From: Rhynchopus sp. YZ270_cl-10
Taxonomy: Eukaryota; Euglenozoa; Diplonemea; Diplonemida; Diplonemidae
Reading direction: 5' to 3'
DNA: 64,000 nucleotides
Assembly: GCA_964035575.1 (NCBI GenBank)
Contig: OZ037847.1
Location: 682,001-746,000 of the forward strand
Shown: positions 1 to 8,861 of the stretch, piece by piece
Numbering within the stretch: the stretch's first letter is position 1
Layout: the number at the start of each line of letters is the position of its first letter
Translations under genes and position numbers: made by a program
Notes under the pieces: model-generated
Seen by the model: only the letters and a program-made list of their open reading frames with translations
Database searches by the model: none
Told to the model about the DNA's origin: nothing

Positions 1-117
1 TCAAATTTTGCTTTTAATGGCCTCAAATCGTCGAAATTAGCCTTTTTAGGGGCGAAAAAAAAAATTCGAGAGTCCCTTTCCCTGGGAGACAATAGCCAGA
101 AATCTGAGGAAAAAAAA

Positions 118-300
118 AAAAACTGGCCAGATTTCCAGATCTGGCCAGATCTGGGGGGGTTTTTTTTTTTTTTGAAAAAAAAAATTTCCCAGATTCCCAG
201 ATCTGGCCAGATCTGGCCAGATCTGGAAACAAGATCTCCACATCTGGAAAACGAGCCAGATCTGGGAAATTGGCCCCCAAATCTGGCCAGATCTGGCAGC
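118..300. repeat. Degenerate array of the palindrome CCAGATCTGG
   Basis: The 10-bp self-complementary word CCAGATCTGG (or its core AGATCTGG) recurs more than ten times, often head to tail with shared ends, interrupted by poly-A/T. Because each word is its own reverse complement, the whole block can fold in many registers on either strand. Confidence 0.75.
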
Positions 301-379
301 ATCCGTGCTTATAGGGGGAAAAAAAAATTTTGCAGAGTCCCTTTCCCTTTGGCGACTTAGGATCACCAAAAGTGGGTTT

Positions 380-475
380 GAGCGTGTAATTATTACCCAT
401 AATTACACGGCTGACATTTTTGGTCGCAAATCGCTAACGATTCATAATTACACGCTTGGTAATAATTACACGCTC
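380..475. repeat. Short inverted-repeat element
   Basis: A perfect 18-bp inverted repeat (GAGCGTGTAATTATTACC at 380-397, its reverse complement at 458-475) encloses 60 bp. Inside are two more copies of ATAATTACACG. The shape is that of a small MITE or a foldback element. No target duplication is visible. Confidence 0.65.
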
Positions 476-665
476 CCAGATTATAATTTTTGGTTCTTCC
501 TGAAGGATTTGTACACGAGTCAAAAATTGCACGATAAAAAAGAATAAAAACAACATCGGCAATACCCCAATAGGCTCTACTCCACCCTAAAGAAAGGCTG
601 TAGGATATGATACTCTAGATTGTATCAAAAGAATCACAAAAACCTAAAGGGAGGTTTCACCACTT

Positions 666-2664
666 TTACCTAAAATTTAAAAGCAATATCCATACCACTG
701 CATTGACCGCAACTGCCTCGTGTGGTTCGTATATGACCTGTGCACGGGGACCGCTTGAGTCGGCTTGTTTGATTTCTTGGGGCATGACGTAGTCGTGCAG
801 TCTGTGTGGCGACTGGGACTGCGAGATGGAGGGGACGGAGGACTTTGGGGAGGCGGGGGCTGAGGAGGGTGGGGGTGAGGGGGCGGAGGACTCGTCGTCG
901 TCAAGCTCTGCGAGGAAGGCGTCTTCTTCTGCCTTCTCTTGCTCCTCAAGCTCGTCCAGGAATGCGGCCTCCTCGTCGTCCAGGGCCTCTTCCTCCTCCT
1001 CCTCCACCGGCGCAGCCATGGGTTCAGGCTCTTCACGGACCGGCAACGGGCTCTCGATCAACCCCTCCTCCTCACACTCCCGCTCGTGTTCGTCCTCCTC
1101 CGCAGTGATCGCCAACCACCTCGCCTCTTCCCTGCTCACATCCCGGTCCTCTTTGTCCTCAAGCTTTGGGGAAGGGGCTAAGCAATCATCAATGGCGCGT
1201 TGGGTGGGCTGTGATGGGGGGTTTAAAAAAAGATGAATAAGATACAAATTCATAATAATTATACTTTCAAATAAGATTTGAACGCATTAGGGAAGTGTAT
1301 AAAAAACAACAACAAAAAGATGAATAAGATCAAAAGAAAGCATCACCGAAGGTGAGCATTTCGGGAATAAAAGGGTTATGATGTCGGCGATCCTTCATTT
1401 CGTATTGCGTTCGTTTTGTAATATAATGTGGTGTTGTGGGCATACCAGGCACTCTGGTGGAGGGTCCATCACCACCTCAGGCTCCACAATGCCAAACCCA
1501 GGGGTGGACTCGGCAGGGGTAGGTGTGGTAGGCGCCTTCTTCTTGGGGGAGACCTTCACGTGTTTGGGAAGACGCGGCTTTCTCTTCTTCACCTGAACCA
1601 TATCGCAGGAGACAATCGCTCTGTGCGGAGGGTGGGAGAATGTACAGATGATTAAAGGCGGATAATATTTTGATCATAAAAATAACAGTGTTTTTCTGAA
1701 CGCCAAATAGGGGTAAAGAATCTGATGAAAATATTCAAGAGGGAAATACTACATTGGCTTTCTTTGTCTAATTTCTTAATACACTGTGTGTTAGGGGGAA
1801 AAGGGTTCAAAAAAACCAAAGGGTTATGATTAACCGCCTCTTATGCTACCTTGATCATCATCGTATAGCAGCTGAACCAACATTTTTTTTCTTTGAATTG
1901 AGAGGTACATACTTTGGGGGGAACTTCAATCGATAGGACTGCCCCTTTTTGAGGCCAGACTCTTTCCCTTGGAAGACAATGGTGAAGGCGCCGGAGGGGT
2001 GCTGATGGAGAATGGTGCCTACCTTCCCGGCAACCTGATGTCAGAGAACCAATAGCTGAAAGCCTTCAAAGATTATGACACATCTATGAAGCACTTCTTT
2101 TCCCACAAACAAAATACGATGTGAAGGCAAACCCACCTACCTGCACCAACCTTTCCCCAATATACGTTGTGTGTGTCACTGTTGAAGCTTGCTCGAAACA
2201 CTGCCTTCAGACATACCTTGTCCATATCGGATTCATAGTCGTCCCGCTTAAACTTTCTCCACTCTTCGCGAACTTCTTCAGCGCTGACAATCTTTACCTA
2301 CGCAATGGGTTGTGTGGGTTGTAATGCAAATAGGGACCACAGAGATCACCCTAAAAGAGTTGATATGTCGCCATCACTGCTGAGCGAAAACGGGAAGAGG
2401 AAAAAAAAATGATTTCAAAGTGTTTAGAAACTCCTGAAAATCATGAACAGGATTTTTTTCTAGAGGGGGTATCCCTGTCAGAGTTTTTGGAGATTGCCGT
2501 CCCCCCCGCCCACGCCTGGTTGTTGATTGCAGGCACCTCCAATTGACCCATGAAAGCAGAAGTAAACAAAAACAAAAACAAAAACAAAAACAAAAAAATC
2601 GCTGCCGGAAACATACCTTAACCCCCTGCTGCAGCGGCGCTGCCTTCATGACTGTGTCGCTCAT
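666..2664 (-). CDS. Five-exon protein with MIB/HERC2-like SH3 domain, basic and acidic tail
   Basis: Exons read by hand on the minus strand: 2617-2664, 2217-2297, 1913-2034, 1446-1620 and 666-1208. Every donor is GTATGY, every acceptor ends in AG, and all phases agree, giving 322 residues. The start is MSDTVMKAAPLQQ. Residues about 15-85 contain VKIVSAEEVREEW, DMDKVAGKVGTIL, GAFTIVF and YRLKFPPKAI, the layout of MIB/HERC2-type SH3-like repeats (opening V.I, then GkvGtv, then V.F, then P.al). Next comes a lysine-rich segment (VKKRKPRLPKHVKV) and then a long Glu/Asp/Ser/Pro-rich tail. That build suggests an adaptor or nuclear protein, but no function is claimed. The introns (319, 182, 292 and 237 nt) are long for this window. 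The 292-nt one holds a dispersed repeat at 1682-1793. The last exon could lose its end to a further donor near 688. Confidence 0.7.
1682..1793. repeat. Dispersed repeat, copy 1 (inside an intron)
   Basis: Shares ATAACAGTGTTTTTC, CCAAATAGGGGTAAA, GGGAAATACT and TTCTTAATACACT, in order and orientation, with 34798-34940. It sits in the third intron of the gene above. It is shorter than the other copy in its middle. Confidence 0.7.
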
Positions 2665-2907
2665 TTGCGTATTTGTGTTGTGTCTTTATCACACTTTGGA
2701 AGGGGGGGAAACGTTATATCCCACTTAGCCCTCTTGTGTTCCTGGTTGAGGTGTGAAGGGGAAGGTGTGAAGGTGTAACGTAGGACAGAGACAGGAGAAA
2801 GAGGGGGGATATCTTATTTTGTCTGGCACAAAAAAAAAAATGGTTCGGTTGTCGCTGGTTTCCCTGTTTTTTTTTGAAGACTTGGTCATATTAGCGTGGA
2901 CATCTTC

Positions 2908-3066
2908 CATACAATGCAACGAGGCCGAATCGGCCTTGCTAAGTCCGGCTGAGGCGTACTAATGGTTGAGGAGTGATTGCAGGTAATAATAGGCCCCAGC
3001 CACGCCTCACATAGATCTTCCAGACATGCCTATTTTCAGGCGTAGTCGGCCTCGTTGCATTGTATG
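2908..3066. mobile_element. MITE-like element with perfect 21-bp TIRs
   Basis: The 21 bases at 2908-2928 (core ATACAATGCAACGAGGCCGA) are exactly the reverse complement of 3046-3066. The 159-bp element has no coding capacity and carries a further GGCCGAATCGGCC palindrome beside the left TIR. No clear target duplication is seen. It lies upstream of the 666-2664 gene start. Confidence 0.85.
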
Positions 3067-3669
3067 ATTATCTCCTCCGCTACATTCCCTTTTTTTTCGT
3101 TCTGTCTGGGGTATTTTCGTTCTGAACCCTCTGAGAATAATCTTCTATGAAGGGTGATATCATTTTGCGTTTTCAATTGTGATACAGCCAAAAATTAAAA
3201 AAAAAAAAAACTGGACTTTGCTAATCAAAGATTCGTGCGCTAAAAAATACCTCCTACTTTTTCTTTTTAAAAATGGAGGGGTTCGAAAAACGGTGGCTGT
3301 AAAGCTTACGTGAGAGGGCTTTTTTTTGGGCACCTCACAAACACAGCATCTCAAGAAACATTAAAACAATGGATTCATTTTCTTTCAGGAAAACAGAAAG
3401 CATTCCACTAAAAATGAGTGGGCATTCAGTTTTGTACGAAATAGTAGCAAAGTCGGGGGTAATAACATTGCAATGCAAACCAACATCACATTCGGTGACG
3501 TGGTTTCAACGCTTACCTACCATTCTAAAAGTAGATACGTTATTATTCCCTCCCTTTTCCCCTCCCATCTATCTTGCCATAACACAAACAATCAATACAA
3601 TTTTTTTGTAAGAACCTGAGCCCCTTCCGTGGACCCCCTTACATAAGAACAGGCACTCCGCTAGGTACT

Positions 3670-3698
3670 AAAGTTCTGTTGATTGTCAACAGAACTTT
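3670..3698. repeat. Perfect 13-bp hairpin
   Basis: AAAGTTCTGTTGA, loop TTG, then its exact complement. The tight palindrome has A-rich flanks. It could be a decayed foldback element or a transcript hairpin. Confidence 0.6.
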
Positions 3699-4345
3699 TT
3701 GAAAATGGGGAAAAAAAGAAAAAAAAAAAAGTTCTGCTAAGTGGTTCAGACCCGTTCTACCTGTCAAAAAAGCTCAGGAGAAGAAGATATGGAGAGGTGA
3801 GTGCTCAAACGTCCCAAAAAAGTCAAAATCGGGCGTTGGTAAAAAAAAAAGTTGCGTACCGTGCGCCTGCGGCGCAAGCATGTACCCCACCAACGTGGAC
3901 CATCAACAGAATATTTTCAAAATCGGAAATCCTAGCGGAGAGCCTGCATAAGAAGCACAAAAAAAAAAAAAAAATGATATCCAATAATGATTCGTAACCA
4001 TGTGACCCTGCCCCCATCCCCACCCTTTTTACCCTCCCCCCCGCAGGACAAAAACCTCATACTCTCAAGGATCACCTAAACGAATAGGGAAATTGTCCAT
4101 CCCTTTAGGTGCAGTTGTACCACATCTTACACCGACTTCTATGCACCTCTCAACAAGAATTTGCATTCTGACCAACGGCTATCACTAACAGCATACTGTG
4201 TAACAGTATTGCTCCATTCTGATGGAAGAACGCACAAATACATACAGTCTCCATTACCCCGCATATTTCCCAAAGTGTCCCATATCGCCTCGGTGATTCC
4301 TTCATTTCCCTAGAAGGTTTGAAACTGAGTGCGTTTCATAGGTCT

Positions 4346-4933
4346 TTAAAGCTTATTCGCTGGACTCTGAAGGCCTACTCCATGAAAAGAGTGCACCCAC
4401 CCTGCTGTACCACCGATCACTACTGCAAGGCAGATGCCGATGTTGTAGGACATTGTAATCAACATGAGAAGGAACAACGCGCATTCGACCAAGAAGAAGG
4501 AGCCGATCTGCGAGGCTTTGTCCATTTGCATAAACGACGCCTGCAGCAGATGGTACCGCGCAATCGTCACCCCAAAGCTAAAGCACAACACCACCACAAG
4601 GGATACCAGATACGACGTGAAGCCCTCTGTCTGCCACCAATCAAACAGCAACATCACTCGAGGGCCTTGGTATAACGTCATTTGCATCCCAAGCATCATG
4701 TCAGCATGCGTCATAGGTTTGGTCGGAATTGCCTTGCACCGTCCCGCCTCGACTATACAAGCACTACATATCCCCCTCCCCAAACAACGGTCCACCACCC
4801 CTGGAGGCACCCCATCATGTGTTCGGCACATCCCTTTTGCATCAAGCGTACACAACTGGCATTCTTTTACACTATAAAACCCACATTGCGCTGTCACAGT
4901 CGAAACAAGAAGGGCAAAAACGACCACAGACAT
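4346..4933 (-). CDS. Ctr-family copper transporter with Cys-rich ectodomain
   Basis: 195 residues. A likely signal peptide (about 1-15) leads into an ectodomain with cysteines at 17, 25, 28, 36, 50, 56, 59 and 66. A methionine cluster MMLGMQM (79-85) precedes the first membrane segment (about 104-122). The second segment has the hallmark MxxxM (M157, M161, then SYN). The third has GxxxG (G174, G178). These are the diagnostic features of high-affinity Ctr copper transporters, which form homotrimers and pass Cu(I) along stacked methionines. The cysteine-rich rather than methionine-only ectodomain is unusual. The C-terminus lacks the usual Cys/His tail and could be altered by an unrecognised intron. 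Same strand as its neighbours. Confidence 0.85.
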   Translation of the reverse strand: MSVVVFALLVSTVTAQCGFYSVKECQLCTLDAKGMCRTHDGVPPGVVDRCLGRGICSACIVEAGRCKAIPTKPMTHADMMLGMQMTLYQGPRVMLLFDWWQTEGFTSYLVSLVVVLCFSFGVTIARYHLLQASFMQMDKASQIGSFFLVECALFLLMLITMSYNIGICLAVVIGGTAGWVHSFHGVGLQSPANKL

Positions 4934-5020
4934 TCCCTGTGTGAATATTGGGGTTTTTGGGCGAGGGAAAAAAAAATCAACAAAAAAAAAAAGAGAATCG
5001 ATATTATGATGTCCCCCTCT

Positions 5021-6382
5021 TTACCCACTCCCCTTCACAGCAACGAAGACGTAGCACCGTGGAGACACCGCAGGGTTGAAGAGAGGGAGAACGACAGAGG
5101 CCTTTGAGGTTTCATATAGGAAGAGCCAGCGGTCTATAACAAGCAGAAGTTCCAATGCCTCGGCAACACAACGTCGGAGGGTCACAAAGGCAAGATATTC
5201 TTTGAAACGGACAGAAGTATCCAACTGCAGTGCAGCAGCCCGCACTGTCTTTATATCCATGCCCTCTCTCTCCCCCTTCTCCTTCCCTAGTACAACATCC
5301 ATAAACGCACTCAAAGTCAGATCCTCACTCTTCGCAAACTTCCTATAAGCTGACGGAGCCACCTCCAACCTCTCCGGCCACACCGCCTTTTGAACGACAG
5401 CACGGTAAAACCCTAGACGATACTTTTGTAAATGCTCTTCCGGAGAGGCCTTTGTCCACCTCCCTACTGGTGCGCATGCGAGCATTCGCGACACCATTGT
5501 AGGGAAGTATCCTTTCTCCGCAAATTCTTTTGACAAAGGGAACCCCTCTGATGTCAATGCATGATAGCAACATGGCGCTAAGACTAATAGGGGTGAAGCG
5601 GATTTTGCGAAGAGACGGATTGTGGTGCTGCTTAGGTCACCGCAGGCGTGAAGACCGATAAGACCGACCCCATTTAGATCAGTGGGAATGTTTAAATCGG
5701 TTGCTTTGTTCACTAAGGTGGAGTAGTCGCTAGGGGTCATATCGTTTTGCACTCTGCAATGCACAGCGTGTCGTGATACTCCCGCAACTTCATCCGATTT
5801 TTTTTCTTTTTCCGCCCTCTTCATACTCGATGCGCACAACGCCTCCTCACAATCAAGCCCCACAAGGTGTCTCACCTTCCCGCTTATCGCAGGAACAATC
5901 GCTTCACTGAGATGCCCCCTCCCTTCTCCGATATTAAGAATCACAGAGACGTCATCAGCAGCACCTTGAGAAGCAAGGAGACGAAGCACTTCACGGAACT
6001 GCTCTACTTCGTGCGTTTTTTTGGGGGTAAACCCTTTTCGTTGACGGTTTTCTCTGATTGAATGCGAAGCAAAGGTGCAGGTAGTGCGGTCTGGGAGTTG
6101 GCAGGTTGTGTCCTCTACAAATTTTTTGACAGTTTCTGGAGTATTCTCATCAACTGCCGGAAGCAAAACGCACGATTCAGCACTCATCGAAGTAGCTGCA
6201 TCCCTAAGCTGAATACGCCCTGCATCTGTCCCCCACTCCGCTACAAAATAATCATCAGCATGTGTCTCATGCAACCACCTGCTCCCAACCACCACCTCCA
6301 AACACCTCCGCCCCAAATCCTCCACCTCCCCCCTCGACAGTCGATACTGCTCCAACCCTGCAAACGAAAGAGCTGGGTCCAT
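5021..6382 (-). CDS. METTL25-like SAM-dependent methyltransferase
   Basis: 453 residues from the ATG at 6382 (MDPALSFAGLEQYRLSRG). The frame is open further upstream, but that part is A/T-run leader. The SAM-binding glycine motif is VILNIGEGRGHLSEAI. The downstream motifs GLIGLHACGDLSSTTIRLF and LVLAPCCYHALTSEGFPLS match the METTL25/RRNAD1 family signatures (HACGDL and CCYH...FP.S). The family's substrate is not settled enough to name here. No intron is evident. The next gene upstream on the strand ends 160 bp before the start. Confidence 0.8.
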   Translation of the reverse strand: MDPALSFAGLEQYRLSRGEVEDLGRRCLEVVVGSRWLHETHADDYFVAEWGTDAGRIQLRDAATSMSAESCVLLPAVDENTPETVKKFVEDTTCQLPDRTTCTFASHSIRENRQRKGFTPKKTHEVEQFREVLRLLASQGAADDVSVILNIGEGRGHLSEAIVPAISGKVRHLVGLDCEEALCASSMKRAEKEKKSDEVAGVSRHAVHCRVQNDMTPSDYSTLVNKATDLNIPTDLNGVGLIGLHACGDLSSTTIRLFAKSASPLLVLAPCCYHALTSEGFPLSKEFAEKGYFPTMVSRMLACAPVGRWTKASPEEHLQKYRLGFYRAVVQKAVWPERLEVAPSAYRKFAKSEDLTLSAFMDVVLGKEKGEREGMDIKTVRAAALQLDTSVRFKEYLAFVTLRRCVAEALELLLVIDRWLFLYETSKASVVLPLFNPAVSPRCYVFVAVKGSG

Positions 6383-6541
6383 TGTACTGTATTTTGTGTT
6401 GGTTTTATTTTTGGGGAATTCTGTCGACAAAAAAATATCCTTTTTTTTTTTTTCAACTGCAGATCTATGGCGGGGCCTGTAAAGGCATAGGTTATAAAAA
6501 AGCGTTAAAATAATTGAAAAATACAAAAAAAAAAATCTCAT

Positions 6542-7180
6542 TCAATTACACCTCCATGCTGCAAAGACGCGTCGTCTCTTCTTAACAACAACCTGGTTTT
6601 GGATGCGGAGCTGCTCCTCTCGTTCTAGTTGCTCTGCTGTGTCTGCTTGGATGGTGGTGTAGCGTCGCAGTGCGTCCATGAGGCCACAGTGTTCTTGGTT
6701 CATGTGGTCTTGCATTGTGTCGAAGAGCTGAGGGTCGATGTCGCGCAGTGGTGTAGACTTTGTGTAGGCTGCTTCCTTGAGGGTGAAGAAACGGGACAGC
6801 GAGAAGCTGCTTTTGTAGTCTGCATAGATGCTGCACAGCTTTGCTGGTGGGTTTGCAAAGTGGGTCAGGTGTTCCAGCTGTTGAAAGCTATCTGCAAGGA
6901 CACTCCCGGTGGCAAGAAGGCAGAGGGAGCGGCACAGCTTTCGTTCATAGGTATCAAGAAAGGTGCGGTCCGCACGGCGTGTCTTCATCATCTGTGCAAT
7001 AAGCGAGAGTCGTGCAACCTCAGCTCGCAGGGTCTCGACCTCCCCGGTGTAATGCGATTCGCGTACCAAAGACGCATCGACAGTCTTCAAACGGACCAGT
7101 GCAGAAGGTGCCTTCAATAGGTCAACCCAAAACCCTTCCAACTCAGCACACAAAGAAGCGGCGTTGTCACACCCAGTCAT
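6542..7180 (-). CDS. Unrecognised 212-residue protein
   Basis: Start chosen at 7180 (MTGCDNAASLCAELEGFW); upstream codons in frame look like leader. The protein seems helical: ETLRAEVARLSLIAQMMKTR, then cysteines in RKLCRSLCLLATG, then a charged end (EQLEREEQLRIQNQ and KKRRRVFAAWR). No known domain was recognised. Codon use resembles the genes on both sides and the frame is free of repeats, so it is likely real. Confidence 0.6.
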   Translation of the reverse strand: MTGCDNAASLCAELEGFWVDLLKAPSALVRLKTVDASLVRESHYTGEVETLRAEVARLSLIAQMMKTRRADRTFLDTYERKLCRSLCLLATGSVLADSFQQLEHLTHFANPPAKLCSIYADYKSSFSLSRFFTLKEAAYTKSTPLRDIDPQLFDTMQDHMNQEHCGLMDALRRYTTIQADTAEQLEREEQLRIQNQVVVKKRRRVFAAWRCN

Positions 7181-8861
7181 CTTGGCATTGTGCAGAAGTT
7201 TTGGGTGTTTTTCTGTGGGTAGGTGGGGGTGTGTGGTAAAATGAGGCAAATGAGTGGTCTAATCTGTTGTATTGACATAGTGTGGGGGAGAAGTGAGGAG
7301 CACGAGAATCGTCTGCGTGTTTCCTAAAAGATTTCCTCAGATATGTGTTCTGCCATGTCCCAACAAAAAAGTCGATTGGATCACTTCCCACCACAAAATA
7401 TTCGTCTTAATAGTAAACAACAGCATGCTTGTGCAGTGGAAGACATGGTGGCACTCCCCGGACTTACAGCGACTTCAACTACGTGCACTCACACGTCAAG
7501 CAGCACGCAGACTCTGCACGACACCGGCAGGTGCGAGCAGGAGTAGGTGAGGCGCCAACATCAGTCTCTCGCGGAGATCCCGCCTTAAGTCCCGCTACAC
7601 AATTTCACAGTGTCTAGCTGACACGCAGCCTGAGTACCCGCTACAAGGGTATACAGGTCCAGTCCTAGATTTGGCTTCGGGTTCGGGATCGGAATCGGGT
7701 TCGGCATGAGTTTGTTCTGCCAAAGACGCAGCAACAACAACAAAGGGACAACTTTGAGAAATGATGGTTTCGCAAAGTGAGTTGAAAAAGGGAGTTTGTG
7801 CGTGATAATCCAAAAATGAAGGGGTGGAGGGGGGATAGGCATGTTATTATTGAAACGATGAAGACACCAATTCAATTGGGTGAGTGGTAGGGTCAACAAA
7901 AAGTAGGCAAAATACCTATTGTGCTTGTTTGATGGTTCCTTTTTGGGGTGATTTGGGTCTTTTTTTTTCAGGAAAATTCACTAGCGATTCACATAAATTC
8001 ACAAAAAATCAGACACCCGTGTGTCACGTGTGTTTCTTTCCCCCGCCTCGTTGTGAATTATTGTGATTTTTTCCGGAAAAAAAAGTCCTCAAATCACCCC
8101 ACTTTTTGCACAATGCCAGACACCGTATAAAGGAAACTTCTCCAAAGAAGAAGGCCTGCTGTACAGGCACGGGTCTTTCTCTCATACTGTGTCCACATTG
8201 TCAAAACAGAATCCCTGAGATCCTCGAGAGATGAGTGGAGCTGGTCACACATCCCTCAAGGGTCGTGAAGAGCACAAAGGTCTTGATGTAAAAGAAAGAA
8301 AAACAAGTCAAGGATCATGAATAAAAGCGAAAGGAAACATCAAAAGATGAGTTCGTAAGATGTATCTAAGCCGCTCTGTGTGCTTAGTCACCTCACATAA
8401 GAAAGTGGGATCAATGTCGATTCTAATAGAAAAAGGCATCGTGAACGTCATCTCCGCACAGAGGCAGTCAGAAGTGCGATGAGACAGAACGTCCAACAAC
8501 GAAAGATGCCATCAAAATAAAACACAAAAGGCAGGGGAGGGAGAGGGGTGAACCGACCTTGGTTCTAATAAAAAGTCTTTGAGAGGGAGAATAAAATATG
8601 GAACGCTTTCGAAGATTGTGAATAACGAAACAGAATAATGCACAGGGAACGTTGCACTATGTCTGCTTGTATTCCTTCTTCCCAAAACGCATCCATCTGC
8701 GATACTTCGCGAGCACCGATGAACAGTTTCATCTGCAAGAGAACATATGCGAATGGAATGTTGAACAAAAAAGAACGTCAAAAAATGAAAAAAATGAACA
8801 ACACCAGAAATATTCGGCATTCCTGTGGCGTCGAAGAGCTAGGGTTCTATAGTCGTATCCT
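7181..8861. other. Spacer; possible Cys-rich coding remnant
   Basis: No firm gene. On the minus strand 7595-7813 reads HAEPDSDPEPEAKSRTG followed by PCSGYSGCVSARHCEIV, and further along the strand near 7510 another frame reads CRCRAESACCLTCEC. These may be scraps or exons of a secreted Cys-rich protein, but no splice path joins them convincingly. One class A hairpin lies at 8356. Confidence 0.4.
8356..8393 (-). repeat. Class A hairpin element
   Basis: Plus-strand CTAAGC...GCTTAG inner stem inside TAAGATG...CACCTCA, with a loop longer than usual. Confidence 0.6.

Larger units (their letters stand above)
1..665. other. Non-coding left edge, low complexity
   Basis: No convincing gene. The stretch holds the AGATCTGG palindrome cluster and an 18-bp inverted repeat (both listed separately). 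It also holds two copies of a short motif (AGAGTCCCTTTCCCT, near 69 and 334), each just after an A-run. Open frames across it are translations of these repeats and poly-A/T runs. Confidence 0.6.
2665..4345. other. Spacer with a MITE and a perfect hairpin
   Basis: No gene is supported. It contains the TIR element 2908-3066, the palindrome at 3670-3698 and a GTGCGCCTGCGGCGC motif at about 3861-3875 that recurs at 30803-30816 and, in part, near 19636 and 19741. The rest is A/T-run DNA. Confidence 0.6.

Noticed and set aside
1848-1871. Possible 22-nt micro-exon in the 666-2664 gene
   Set aside because: It has splice-like borders, but the sequence matches the dispersed class A tail (CATCGTATAGCAGCTG), and the gene reads in phase without it.
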